64,000 bases of DNA from Chrysemys picta bellii (GCF_011386835.1 NC_088800.1:11742572-11806571), one strand, 5' to 3'. Counted from the stretch's first letter, positions 35,210-45,540 are shown. The notes: generated by a model from the letters alone, not told the origin. Made by a program: numbers and translations.

Positions 35210-35334
35210 GTGCTAGACCATGTCTTCATATGTTTCTATGCAGTGCCCAGCATAATGGCCCCTGTTCCTGACTGCGTACTGTGTATATGGGAGTTTCATA
35301 TGGGGCTACAAAATCAAATACAAATCAAAAGTAG
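35210..35334 (+). repeat. old LINE 3'-end fragment (L2/CR1-like)
   Basis: GTTTCTATGCAGTGCCCAGC, ATAATGGCCCCTGTTCCTGA and GGGCTACAAAATCAAATAC match the common GTACAGCRCCTAGCACAATG-type repeat. A family P element follows directly. Confidence 0.45.
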
Positions 35335-35342
35335 TTATAGAG

Positions 35343-35900
35343 CAGGGATCGGCAACCTTTGGCACACGGCCCGTCAGGGTAAGCCCCTGGTGGGCCAGGC
35401 CGGTTTGTTTACCACAGATTCAGCTGATCACAGGTCCCACTAGCTGCGGTTCCCCATCCCAGGCCAATGGGAGCTGCGGGAAGGGGCGGCCAGCACATCC
35501 CTCGCCCCACGCCGCTTCCCATAGCCCCCATTGGCCTGGGCAGGGCCGGCTCCAGGCACCAGCTCAGCAAGCAGGTGCTCGGGGCGGCCTAGGGGAAGGG
35601 GCGGCACGTTGGGCTCTTCAGCGACAATTCGGCGGCGGGTCCCTAGGTCCCTCTCGGAGGGAAGGACCTGCTGACGAATTGCCGACGAAGAAGAAAGCGG
35701 CGCAGTGGAGCGGCCGCCAATCGCAGCTTTTTTTTTTTTTTTTTCCGCCGCTTGAGGCGGCAAAAACCCTGGAGCCAGCCCTGGGCCTGGGACGGTGAAC
35801 TGCGATTGGCCAAACCTGCAGATGTAGCAGTTAAACAAACCAGCCCGGCCCACCAGGGGCTTACTCTGATGGGCCACATGCCAAAGGTTGCCGATCCCTG
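35343..35900 (-). mobile_element. family P hAT, type B, interrupted by another hAT
   Basis: Ends CAGGGATCGGCAACCTTTGG and CCAAAGGTTGCCGATCCCTG. TSD TTATAGAG (35335-35342) / TTCTAGAG (35901-35908), 7/8. The loop reads GGCCAGCACATCCCTCG, so orientation is reversed relative to most copies. A 243-bp element and its 8-bp TSD sit in the right arm. Without them the copy is 307 bp, slightly deleted in the arms (the left arm lacks the CCTGCCGCGTCCG segment). Confidence 0.93.
35541..35783. mobile_element. nested 243-bp hAT element, perfect TSD
   Basis: Inserted in family P with an exact TSD GGCCTGGG (35533-35540 and 35784-35791). Ends CAGGGCCGGCTCCAGGCA and CTGGAGCCAGCCCTG are inverted. The interior holds ATTCGGCGGC and GACGAATTGCCG, and a 17-nt T run (35728-35744). 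It has no coding capacity and must be younger than its host element. Confidence 0.95.
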
Positions 35901-35908
35901 TTCTAGAG

Positions 35909-36273
35909 TATTAAAGTTTAAGGCCAGAAGGGACAACCAGACCATCTAGTCTGACCTCCTGTATATCACGGGCCATCAACTTGATCAAGTACCCGCACAC
36001 TAACCCCAACAACCAATATTAGACCAAAGGATTGCAGCCCACAGGAGACTAGACTGTTATGTGCCACAGGCAAAGAACAGGAGGGACCGAGATGCCCCAG
36101 TGCCCAAGGCCTCTGCAATGGGAAGGGAATGATTAAATGAAATGTACCCAGATAATCCTGACAAGTGACCCACACCCACACACTGCAGAGGAAGTTGAAA
36201 ACCCACCAAGGTCACTGCCAATCTGACCTGGGGGAAATTCCTTCTTCAGCTCACGTATGGCAATCAATTAGAC
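35909..36273 (-). mobile_element. CR1 LINE 3' part, first segment
   Basis: Begins TTTAAGGCCAGAAGGGACAA, CTAGTCTGACCTCCTGTATA and continues through GTGCCACAGGCAAAGAACAG, GAGGGACCGAGATGCCCCAG to GGCAATCAATTAGAC, the order of one CR1 3'-UTR family. It continues at 36607 after a family P insertion. Non-coding. Confidence 0.75.
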
Positions 36274-36606
36274 CAGTGGTTCGCAAAGTAGGGGCGCTGC
36301 TTGCTCAGGGAAAGCCCCTAGTGGGCTGGGCCGGTTTGTTTACTTGCTGCGTCCGCAGGTTCGGCCAATTGCAGCTCCCACTGGCCGTGGTTCACCATTC
36401 TGAGCCAATGGGAGCTGCAGGAAGCGGCGCGGGCCGAGGGACATGCTGGCCGCCGCTTCCCGCAGCCCCCCTTGGCCTGGAGCAGTGAACTGCGGCCACT
36501 GGGAGCTGCGATCAGCCAAACCTGCGGATGCAGCAGGTAAACAAACCAGCCTAGCCCGCCAGAGACTTTCCCTGAATAAGCAGCACCCCTAGTTTGGGAA
36601 CCACTG
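36274..36606 (+). mobile_element. family P hAT, type A, inserted in CR1
   Basis: 333 bp from CAGTGGTTCGCAAAGTAGGG to CTAGTTTGGGAACCACTG. TSD AATTAGAC (36266-36273) / AGTTAGAC (36607-36614), 7/8. The flanks on both sides belong to the same CR1, which confirms the boundaries independently. Confidence 0.95.
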
Positions 36607-36665
36607 AGTTAGACCTTGAGCAAGAACCAGCCAGCCAAACACCTATGGCACTATTTGTTTTCCCT
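36607..36665 (-). mobile_element. CR1 LINE, second segment
   Basis: AGTTAGACCTTGAGCAAGAA, CCAGCCAGCCAAACACC continues the CR1 interrupted at 36273. Confidence 0.65.
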
Positions 36666-36669
36666 GTGC

Positions 36670-37155
36670 AAAGCATGTGACTGTCATCCCTGGGTACTAT
36701 GGGCTCTGGGTATTTTGATGATACCTGAAGACAGGTGAATCTGGCATTTCTATATTTATTGAATCAGATTCTCTACCCTGGTTCCAGCCACTTTGTGCCC
36801 CTGAGCAGCACAAAGGGGCCAGAATCTGTCTGCACTGACTTTAGTCTCACAGCAGGAGGGAATTCTCATCTGATGTAAAGCCAGCAGAACCAGCACCTGC
36901 GCCAGCTGCTCACTTACCCCAGCATAGGGATACGCCAAGGGAGGAAGGAGTGTGTCATTGGTGGGGAGCAATACAAAGCTGATTTATGGCCTCTTGAGAA
37001 CCATGGCCAGCTGAAGACGCTAGAGATGCCACTAGGTTGCTCTGTCATACATTGGCTTGGTGTATGATTAGGGAGCTGTAACCAGCTCTTTGTCACTCCA
37101 CCCCAGCTCCTTCACCAAGCGGGTCTTGACATAAGAGAGAATCTGGTCCATTATC
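36670..37155. other. mostly unassigned; weak palindromic repeat at 36765-36890
   Basis: GAATCAGATTCTCTACCCTG and GGGGCCAGAATCTGTC partly mirror each other, as in old palindromic repeats. Otherwise nothing is recognised. Confidence 0.3.
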
Positions 37156-37164
37156 TATACTCAT

Positions 37165-37834
37165 TGTGACAGACCCAGACCAGTGGGGTACAGGAGTCTG
37201 ATAGAGGGCAAATATACTGGTCACTGGATGAGTAGTTTTCTGTTCCCTGGGTGACTAGAGCAGGGGCTGTACTAGAGTAATCAGGAACCTGCTAGAACCA
37301 GTTAAGGCAGGCAGGCTAATTAGGACACCTGGAGCCAATTAAGAAGAAGCTGCTAGACTCAATTAAGGCAGGCTAATCAGGGCACCTGGGTTTTAAAAGG
37401 AGCTCACTTCAGTTTGTGGTGTGAGTGTGAAGAGCTGGGAGCAAGAGGCGCAAGGAGCTGAGAGGGAGAGGGTGTGCTGCTGCTGGAGGACTGAGGAGCA
37501 CAAGCATTATCAGACACCAGGAGGAAGATCCTGTGGTGAGAATAAGGAAGGTGTTTGGAGGACGCCATGGGGAAGTAGCCCAGGGAGTTGTAGCTGTCAT
37601 GCAGCTGTTACAGGAGGCACTATAGACAGCTGCAGTCCACAGGGCCCTGGGCTGGAACCCGGAGTAGAGGGTGGGCCTGGGTTCCCCCCAAACCTCCCAA
37701 TTGACCTGGACTGTGGGTTCTTCCAGAGGGGAAGGCCTCTGGGCTGTTCCCCAACCCACATGGTAAATCTCTGAGGCAAGAAAATCTGCCAGTAAGCGCA
37801 GGACCCACCAAGATAGAGGAGGAACTTTGTCACA
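37165..37834 (+). mobile_element. 670-bp solo LTR (LTR retroelement, class uncertain)
   Basis: Begins TGTGACAGACCC and ends TTTGTCACA (TG...CA, with 7-bp inverted ends). It is flanked by TCAT at 37161-37164 and 37835-37838. Within it, a roughly 32-bp block (CAGTTAAGGC...ACACCTGG) occurs twice, at 37300-37332 and 37359-37389, like tandem U3 enhancers. TTTTAAAAGG (37391-37400) could be the TATA box. No internal coding region is adjacent, so it is a solo LTR. It may be gypsy-like or retroviral, and the 4-bp TSD does not decide. A DNA transposon with TGTGACA ends is the alternative. Confidence 0.65.
37391..37400 (+). promoter_or_regulatory. TATA-like box of the solo LTR
   Basis: TTTTAAAAGG lies just after the duplicated U3-like block, the expected place for an LTR promoter. 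Activity is not shown. Confidence 0.35.
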
Positions 37835-37839
37835 TCATG

Positions 37840-38235
37840 TATTTCTACTTTTCTTTCTACTGAGACTGAAGCTTGCATACGTCCAGTCAAAATGACCAGA
37901 GTGGAGATGCACATTAGTCCCCCTGTCCCCACCCATCAGGAAAGTGGAGAAGAAAGGAGATCAGGGATAAACAGTTCAGCTTTCAGAGAATCAAAAGCTC
38001 TGTAGAACACAAGCTACTTTCTGTGATGAGAGCAAGCAGAAATTGTCCACCAGCCACAGTGTGTCAGAGGCTCATGGAAACAGATTGCCTGTTGTAAAAA
38101 CTAGAAAACAATATTGAGCTGCTGGCATGTGTCCAGGATATAACACAGAGCTGGATTTATTACACTGGCATAATTTATGTCTTTAACAACGATGATATCC
38201 TTTCTTTCCGGTAAACCTGCTAGATACGGAAGCTA
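37840..38235. other. no supported feature
   Basis: No repeat or gene is recognised. Confidence 0.3.
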
Positions 38236-38239
38236 ATGA

Positions 38240-38321
38240 GTCAGATCTTCAACTAGCACAAACTGACCTAGTACCGTTGAAGTCCATAGAGCTATGCTGA
38301 TTTACCTCAGGTGAGGATGTA
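38240..38321. repeat. family Q palindromic repeat, copy 3
   Basis: GTCAGATCTTCAACTAGCAC and GATTTACCTCAGGTGAGGAT flank the core CCGTTGAAGTCCATAGAGCT. Confidence 0.65.
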
Positions 38322-38329
38322 GCCCAGCG

Positions 38330-39955
38330 TTTTGCTGAGTTACAATTTAGTATCCCCACTCACGCATTTACACTACTGATGGATGAACCTCAAAAAATCC
38401 AGTTCAGATACGCACCCAACTAAAGGTGCCATCCACTAGCTACTCCCACGCATGACTTGCTTCAATGGGATTTCTGCACATACAGGGCAGCCCCAAGGTT
38501 GCAAAATTGTTCTGGAAACTTTGCAAGCTTTGGGCAGCGCCGGAAATACGATGTGAAGAAGACCTTTGCCCCAGGGCATTTTAACTCTTCCACTTCAGGA
38601 CCCAGAAAAAAATGTGTACAAAAGAAAAATATTAACCTCGTTTTTTTAACTTAAAAAAAGAAATTGACTCTGGTTCGGGGTGAGCTTTGGGCAAAAGTTC
38701 AAGGGACATGATATTTGTGGGGTGGAGCGGATGAGTGGTTCCTACTTTATTCCCTCCTTAATTCAGTCCCACGCTGAATACTGCTTGAAAAGTTGTTCAG
38801 TTTGCAGGAAGGGTCAAATAGACAATGACTGGAACAGTCTCAGAACTTTAAAATCTCACCTCTCCTGGCAGAAGGGGGTGCCTTTTACAGGTGCCTTGTT
38901 ATTCAATAGAATTCACACTGAATCCCACACAAGATTGGTGGCACCTTAAGGCTTAAGTGTGAGGTTGCCAGAAGATATAAGGGAAAGAAAATGGCTCCAC
39001 ATTCTGCTCTCCGTTGCACCACATTAATTGCACAGTGACTCCATTGAAGTTAGTTACTTCGGATTTACATGGAGAGGAAACTGCTGTCAGAATCTGGCCT
39101 GTGAAATGGAAATTTGAGAGCGGGATTATTCCAGAGTAATTGAGGGCTCTTCAAAATGAACCCAAGACAAGGTGAAGATAATAGAAGAGAGCTGGAAAAA
39201 GTTGCAGAGAGCTCCCGAGGACAGTGAGAGAGAGAGATGAATCCAAGCCTCGGGTCCTAGGCCACTTTTCAAATGGAAAACAGAACTGATTTGGCTACAG
39301 AGTCAGCTGCTTCCCTGTTCTCCGATACAAAGCGACAGGCGCTTTCACACCATCAGTAACCACCATCTAAAAGTTGTCATCACAACTAACAGTGTCCCAT
39401 TAATTCATAGACTGCATAAATGCCAGAAGCCCCAAGCTGTTATATAGAGAAGGTCTCTTTGAAAGAGGCAGGCATTAAAATTGGAAACGATCGCACCTTA
39501 CTGGCATAAGTATCATTCTACAGTCTGCAACCCCCAATGCATCATTTCTATTATTTGTCTGAATTTTGTTCATGGAGGCAAAATGTACCCATATCTTCTT
39601 GGAACTGACAAGATCAAATCACTGGGAATTCAGAAACTCCCTGAAATCCACTAGGGACTTTGCAATTGCTATTGATTTTACATGGACGGCGCTTAGACAC
39701 TAGAATGATGGGTGGCCGCATAAAACCCTAAAATAGAGAGAGAGATAAATCTCTCCACTTTCCCTCTAGCACTCTCTGATTAGCAAGTATAAATAAACCC
39801 ATGCTATTTTATTGTCCTTCTAGTCCGAGAGCATGGAGCCAGTTGGAATAATTTCCACCAGATAATGGAACCTCAGATTAAAGCTTCCTCCGATTTACTG
39901 TAAACATGGTGAAGTAAGACTCTCTGAATTCAGCGCAGGAATACTTGACACTATA
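38330..39955. other. no supported feature
   Basis: Single-copy-looking DNA with a short GA run near 39226. No gene. Confidence 0.4.
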
Positions 39956-39964
39956 TTAACACCT

Positions 39965-40178
39965 TCCGCTAAGCATTTCAAAGTGCTTTGCACACGTTCA
40001 CTATGGTTTTGTGATCTCTCCCCCCCCCATTTTACAGATGGGAGGAAACTGACACAGAAAAGTTAAGTGACTTATCTAAGGTCACACACCAAATCAGTGG
40101 CAGAGCTGAAAAAGGAACCCAGGAGTGCTGACGCCTAGTCACCCTGCTCTAACCATTAAACTACACTACCTCCCAAAG
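39965..40178 (-). repeat. MIR-type SINE, reverse orientation, near full length
   Basis: CATTTTACAGATGGGAGGAA, AGTTAAGTGACTTATCTAAG, GTCACACACCAAATCAGTGG, CAGAGCTG and then ACCCAGGAGTGCTGACGCC plus ACCATTAAACTACACTACC (the tRNA-like end) are in reverse MIR order. Confidence 0.68.
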
Positions 40179-40179
40179 G

Positions 40180-40840
40180 TAGGATTAGAGAACAAGAATC
40201 TTGACTGCAGTGTTGCTTCCAACCTAACCTTAGCCCTGTACCCCCAGTCTACCCCAACCCCAAACTTCTTCCTTGCCCTTTGCAGTGATGAGCCCCTGGA
40301 TTCCAGGCTCTTGACCCAAGCAAGGTGCCCCAATAGGGAGGCAATGCAATATTTGAAATGATCTACAGCCATCAGGAACTCAAAGCCAACATTGGATCCG
40401 ATAGCAGCCCAGCAGCCCCTCTGTGTGAAGTCCCTGGTAGGGGGGAGGCTTGTTTTCAGCATCAGAACGATATGGTTCCATAATTGTAGCAAGTCTGTGC
40501 CAGAAAGGGAAACCCTTTCTTTAGAAAGAAACTGGCAATAAATCACACTCAGCCAGGAGATGTGAGCCCAAATGGTGCTAATTGACCCACAGCTTCTGCT
40601 GCGAAGGATGCAGTGTGGTGGTATCCATCAGCTGGATGAAAGGGTAACATGTCCTCATCCCTGTAAATATTCACTCAGCTGCTTGTTCTGATGGCTTTTA
40701 CTTTGGGCAGAGATGCATTCACTGCTGGCTTGGTACATTTTGAAAGGAGCTTCCAAGCTGGGAAGAATTTTCACGTGCTCTGTAACTGAGCCAAACACAA
40801 ATCCGCTAGCCTTTCGTATGGTTTCCATCATTGTTGCTTT
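40180..40840. other. no supported feature
   Basis: No repeat or gene. The 126-codon minus frame at 40166-40546 lacks a recognisable domain. Confidence 0.35.
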
Positions 40841-40844
40841 GACA

Positions 40845-40980
40845 GTGAGCCCTTTGGGGTGGGGACTGTCTTTTCATTATATGTGAGTGCAGCACCTAAC
40901 ATAACGGGGCTCCAGTCACTGATTTGGCCCTCCAGGTGCTATTGCAGCATAGACACTAAATAATAATAATACATCTTTCT
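40845..40980 (+). repeat. old LINE 3'-end fragment (L2/CR1-like)
   Basis: GAGCCCTTTGGGGTGGGGAC, TGTCTTTTCATTATATGTGA, GCAGCACCTAACATAACGGG and a terminal AAATAATAATAAT tail. The simple tail marks the 3' end. Confidence 0.6.
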
Positions 40981-40989
40981 TATCATAAG

Positions 40990-41620
40990 TGATAACTAAT
41001 TACTTAACAACAAGATTGTTTGTTTCCTCATGAATTTCTTGCTGGTGCAAGCTGTCAGACTGATAGTTCTGGAGAAGGGAGTCCTTTGTTAATCACCAGA
41101 GCAGACACAGTCTGGGTGGCAGCAAAACATGTTTCTCTGCACTGCCCCACCAATGTATCTCAACCCATTTCTGGAGGGACCACATCTAGAGCTACGGGGG
41201 GAGTTCAGTCGCCATTCCCATCGAGTCCTGGGCCTCTCTGCTATGACAGGCAATAAGTGGGACAGTTATGCTGGAGTTCAGGGAGGAGGTTATGTGGACT
41301 GCCTATTGGGAATTGAACTCAGCCCCACCAATTCCTTCCGCAAAGGTCATCAAACAGTCAAAAGAGGGCAATCAACTATCAGTCACTGCCGCCATGGAAA
41401 TGATCCCTACTGGACGCCTGAAGGTGAAGTCCATTAACGATTCTCTGAGCCTTCATCCACCCAATATTTTTGTTTGAACGCGGACTCTGATCCCTCAAAC
41501 CCAATCTTCTCCCTGCCATTGATCCTGCACACAAGTCATGATGCTGCAACTTTGATCTCCCTTCCATTTCCATGGTTAAAGAGCATGATGTCATCCACGC
41601 AGAAGAATCCCATTTCCTTG
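40990..41620. other. no supported feature
   Basis: Overlapping short frames only. No repeat is recognised. Confidence 0.35.
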
Positions 41621-41627
41621 CAGGACT

Positions 41628-42236
41628 GAGGCTATGGTTATACACTACAGAGCTTGCATCTGGGCTGCTGCAATACTGCTAGTGCAGATGCTCTAAGCTC
41701 TCCCGTCAACTTAATTACTCCAGGCCCCACGAGTGGCAGTAGCTTTGTCAACGGGATAAACTCTCCCACCAGCATAGCGTTGTCCACTCTGGTGATTAGG
41801 TCTGTGTAACTTATGTCGCTTGGGGGGTGGCTTATTCATCCCCCTGAGCGACATAACTTATACCGGCGTAAGCTGTAGTGCAGGGATCTGCAACCTTTGG
41901 CACACGGCCCATCAGGTAAAGCCCCTGGTGGGCCGGGCTGGTTTGTTTACCTGCTGTGTCCGCAGGTTCGGCCGATCGCAGCTGCCACTGGCTGCGGTTC
42001 ACCATCCCAGGCCAATGGGGGCGGCGGGAAGCGGCGGCCAGCACATCCCTCGGTCCGCGCTGCTTCCCACAGCCCCCATTGGCCTGGAGTAGTGAACCAC
42101 AGCCAGTGGGAGCTGCGATCGGCCGAACCTGTGGACGCAGCAGGTAAACAAACCAGCCCAGCCCACTAGGGGGCTTACCCTGGCAGACTGCAGGCCAGAG
42201 GTTGCCGATCCCTGCTGTAGCGTGTACATGGCCTAA
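41628..42236. mobile_element. palindromic MITE split by a family P copy
   Basis: The left end GGCTATGGTTATACACTAC and the right end GTGTACATGGCC are inverted relatives of the TATGTCTACACTAC-type terminus seen at 63913. The interior hairpin TAACTTATGTCGCTTGGGGG pairs with CCCCCTGAGCGACATAACTTA (about 41807-41861). It is interrupted at 41881-42214 near its right end. Confidence 0.65.
41881..42214 (-). mobile_element. family P hAT, type B, intact
   Basis: 334 bp from CAGGGATCTGCAACCTTTGG to CCAGAGGTTGCCGATCCCTG. TSD CTGTAGTG (41873-41880) / CTGTAGCG (42215-42222), 7/8. The loop reads GGCCAGCACATCCCTCGG (reverse). Forkhead-like and CCAAT words are kept in both arms. Confidence 0.95.
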
Positions 42237-42239
42237 GAA

Positions 42240-42535
42240 AAACACTGGATTTAGAAGGAGAAAGGTCTCATTCCAAACACGGCCCCAGGAAGAACAGCAA
42301 AAGAGACATAGCCCAATGCCAGCCAAGTGTTTGGATAACTGTTCTTTTTGTTAAAGTTTCCTCCAGCTAAATATCTCCTCAAAAGAGGACAAGGTGATTA
42401 GATAATCTTTGAAATTTTGCCCCATGAAATACTAGAGAATACAAATCACCCTATCCCCTAGTATCGCATTGAACACACATCCATATTATTGCCACAGTAA
42501 ACGATTGAAAGCCAGTCTTGCACTGGCCAATTGAC
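42240..42535. other. no supported feature
   Basis: No repeat or gene is recognised. Confidence 0.3.
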
Positions 42536-42540
42536 TGGGA

Positions 42541-42697
42541 GCCAGAATTTCAAATGTATTTAGGTGCCTAGAGATACAGAGAGGTTCCTAGTGAGGCTTT
42601 TCAAAAGCACTTGGGCACCTAAGTCCCACTGATTTCAAACTCCCACAAGGCATCCTATTTGCATTTTTAGGCACTTAAGCACCTTTGAAAATCTGGC
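42541..42697. repeat. old palindromic repeat (GCCAGATTTTCAAA ends)
   Basis: GCCAGAATTTCAAATGTATT, TAGGTGCCTA pair with TAGGCACTTAAGCACCTTTG, AAAATCTGGC. The centre holds GTCCCACTGATTTCAAACTC, an ATTGAAATCAAT-type core. Similar in plan to 47753-48015. Confidence 0.6.
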
Positions 42698-42699
42698 CC

Positions 42700-42800
42700 T
42701 ATGTGCCTCAGTTCCCCACCTGAGAAATGAAGATACCTCACAGGAGTGTGGGGAAGATAAAGTCAGTAAAGTTTGCGAGGCACCCATACACTTCAGTGAG
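42700..42800 (+). repeat. MIR-type 3' fragment
   Basis: TATGTGCCTCAGTTCCCCAC, CTGAGAAATGAAGATACCTC, ACAGGAGTGTGGGGAAGATA follow MIR order. Confidence 0.5.
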
Positions 42801-42804
42801 GCAG

Positions 42805-43310
42805 GCCATAAGAATACCTAGGCAGATAGACAGCTAGTCAGTCCTACCCCATGGTAACGTATGTTAATAATGAAGAAGCAGCACAGGCTGGCGGTGCTTT
42901 GGCATTCATAAGGCAATGCTTTAAAATTGGCACAAAATGAGAAACCCTCAAGATTTAGTAGTGAAAACTGAAAGAGTGCTGAATGTGAGTTCTCCGAGAC
43001 GAAGAGGCGTCTGAGAGGAGGAGAACCATTAAATTGAATTATAAAGGAACTTGTGTCTTGGAACAGGGATCTGTGTGGTAATGAAGGAGGAGGGGAGGCT
43101 CCTTTCCTGGTTCTCCTCTCGCTCTCTCTTATCAGTCTTACACCAGCTTAACAGCACTGACTTCTGATTTACATTGTTGGCAGTGACAGGAGGGTGGGGC
43201 CCATTATGTTGACCCAGGGCGTTAATCTGAACTCATCGATATAAAGAGAGCAGATTCTGCAGCTTGAAGGGGGAGGCAAAGCTGCTATAAACTATTCGTA
43301 GGGTATCACA
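42805..43310. other. no supported feature
   Basis: No repeat or gene is recognised. Confidence 0.3.
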
Positions 43311-43321
43311 TTTATTTAGGC

Positions 43322-43449
43322 TAGGGTGACCGGATGTTCCGTTTTTAAAGGGACAATCCCGTTTTTGGGGACTTTTTCTTATATAGGTGCCTATTACCCC
43401 CACCCCCACCCCTGTCCCATTTTTTCACAGTTGCTATCTGGTCACTCTA
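43322..43449. mobile_element. 128-bp hAT-type MITE, second copy
   Basis: Starts TAGGGTGACCGGA and ends ATCTGGTCACTCTA. TSD ATTTAGGC (43314-43321) / ATTTAGGA (43450-43457), 7/8. Same family as 13775 but opposite in interior orientation (TTCTTATATAGG here, CCTATATAAGAA there). Confidence 0.9.
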
Positions 43450-43506
43450 ATTTAGGATCAATCCTGTGGGGTGCAGAGATCCCCCAACGCCCAGTAAAGT
43501 CAGTGC

Positions 43507-43593
43507 GGGTCAGATGTCCAGCTGGTGTAAACTGACATCATTCCACTGACTTCTGTGGAGCTACAGCGGTTTCCACCAGCTGGGTATCTGGCC
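43507..43593. repeat. family Q palindromic repeat, copy 4
   Basis: GGTCAGATGTCCAGCTGGTG and TTCCACCAGCTGGGTATCTG flank the core TTCCACTGACTTCTGTGGAG. Confidence 0.7.
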
Positions 43594-43599
43594 ACTGGG

Positions 43600-44805
43600 A
43601 ACTGAGGCACTCATCAGCTTACACGGGCAGCCCTCTATGAACTAGGATGATGAAGAACCTCAGAATTGGAATTCTCTCCCAGCACCTGTGGCCAGCGAAG
43701 GCTTTAACTGGAAAATGTTAATCCTTTATAATAGGCTGACCTTTTGGGGTTGTACTTTACTGGTTTTAATGAGCCCGCCTGCAAAGGTTGATTGGTTTAC
43801 TTGTATGGTGCTCTCAGGCTCAAATTTATTATAATTAAGTTGTTAGTTAAAGGAGCTTGCCTCGAGGTCACCATCTTTTGGTCTTGAGCTCATTAATATT
43901 AGCTTCTCACATTAATTTCTCATTCATCCCACATACAGAAACTAATGAAAAGATTCTCAACGTCATTTTTCTTTCTTTTTTTTTTTCTTCCACCCCCACT
44001 CCCCCTTTGCTGAAGTGGTTATTTTGGCAGGAAATGGGCATGAGCAAATGGAACTAGAGAGTGTGGGCTTCTCTGTGTGAGCAGAGGAAAAGTGTGTGAC
44101 TCACAAAACCACACACACTGGCACTAACACACCAAGGGCGCTCTTCCAAGTGTGTTCCCTGCCCTCTTCCAAGATGCTAAAGGGCAAAAGGCTTGAGTGG
44201 ATGATGACCATTTTACAGTATCTTGGGGGACTGCCACACACTTTCATGGAGGCTCAATTTCTGACTTACTATTTAGTAAACCTGGAGATTCCCCCCCCCC
44301 CCCCCCATATCATGACAATAATGATGCACAATATTTCTAAGAAAATCAAGGGGGCTTCATTCACATTACATAATGCTATCAGACTGCCAAGGGTAAAGAT
44401 TCATTGCAAGAAGAGCCAACAACAATTGCTGATGTGATGTCTCAGTCTGCCCAATCTTTTCACCAGGTCTATGTCTTACAGAGAGAGCTCTTGTGTGTTT
44501 CAAGTTCCACTGGAAATGAAGGCCGCTGAAGAATTCAGCCTTGAGCATGTTTCAGTGTAATCAATGGGACATTCAGCAATCCACAGACCCTGTAGCCATT
44601 GGGAGAATCTTGGGATCTTCTAAACTCAAATCCATCTTGAAGCAGCAGGTGGGTTATCTTCTAGGAAGCCACTGCGCCTCCTGCATTCCTTTTCTGACAC
44701 ATGGTTCCTTCAGCAGAGCCGCTGGCTTCCTTAGCTGATTATTGCTCTGGTGAACCTGGAAATGTCCGGAGGTTCAAAGGTTTGGAGCACCTAGCTACCA
44801 AGAAT
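43600..44805. other. no gene; poly-C tract at 44291-44306
   Basis: Single-copy-looking DNA. A run of 16 C lies at 44291-44306 and a T-rich run at 43977-43987. Confidence 0.4.
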
Positions 44806-44814
44806 GTCCGAGGC

Positions 44815-45290
44815 ATAGATTGTAAACCCCTTTATGCGTATGCTGTCTTTTGTTCTGTGTTTGTACAGTACTTAGCATGATGGGATCCCCTTCTCTGCAT
44901 GGGATCCCTAAGCACAACTGCAGTGGTTCTCAAACTGGGGCCACCGTTGTGTAGGGAAAGCCCCTGGCAGGCCGGGCTGGTTTGTTTACCTGCCGGGTCC
45001 GCAGGTTCGGCCGATCACGGCACCCACTGGCCGCGGTTCGCCGGTCCAGGCCAATGGGGGCTGTGGGAAGCGGTGCGGGACAAGGGATTTGCTGGCCACC
45101 ACTTCCTGCAGCCCCCATTGGCTTGGAGTGGAGAACCGCGGCCAGTGGGAGCCACGATCAGCCGAACCTGTGGACCCGGCAGGTAAACAGACCGGCCCAG
45201 CCCACCAGGGGGTTTCCCTACACAGGCAACGGCCCCAGTTTGAGAACCATTGAACTACTGCAATGAAATCATCATCATCATCATCATTCC
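44815..45290 (+). repeat. old LINE 3'-end fragment split by family P
   Basis: TAGATTGTAAACCCCTTTAT, TCTGTGTTTGTACAGTACTT and AGCATGATGGGATCCCC run to 44920. After the hAT at 44921-45252 it resumes with ACTACTGCAATGAAATCATCATC, ending in an ATC simple repeat (45268-45287). Confidence 0.6.
44921..45252 (+). mobile_element. family P hAT, type A, intact
   Basis: 332 bp from CAGTGGTTCTCAAACTGGGG to CCCAGTTTGAGAACCATTG. TSD CACAACTG (44913-44920) / AACTACTG (45253-45260), 6/8. The loop is GCGGGACAAGGGATTTGCTGG (plus orientation), read with substitutions. Confidence 0.92.
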
Positions 45291-45294
45291 CCTT

Positions 45295-45530
45295 AGTAAG
45301 CAGTTATTGACCAGCAGATCTTATTACCACAGCTGGGCATGTTATTGCTACCACAATCAGTGATGATGCTGAAAGAAGCCAATGAAAGCAAGCCATGCGG
45401 CATTAGAAACACAGAAGTGTTGATGTCAGTGGGGTGAAGTGGGGAGGGGAATGAATAATTACCAAAGAGAAAACCAAAATTGGTAAGGAAAGAAATTTTA
45501 TTTTCAAAATACAGTCTGAAAAGTGGCCAT
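45295..45530. other. no supported feature
   Basis: No repeat or gene is recognised. Confidence 0.3.
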
Positions 45531-45540
45531 ATAGGTTGGA

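Noticed and set aside
35728..35744. T run as a retroposon poly-A tail
   Set aside because: It lies inside a hAT element with its own ends and exact TSD, so it is an internal homopolymer.
35440..35945. 145- and 100-codon minus frames with poly-lysine
   Set aside because: They cross three transposon junctions and a T run. No domain is visible.
37409..37932. Frames of 111-117 codons on both strands
   Set aside because: They lie inside the solo LTR, overlap on opposite strands and lack retroviral or cellular domains.
40166..40546. 126-codon minus frame
   Set aside because: No recognisable domain. It starts within a MIR copy, and there is no splice or codon-bias evidence.
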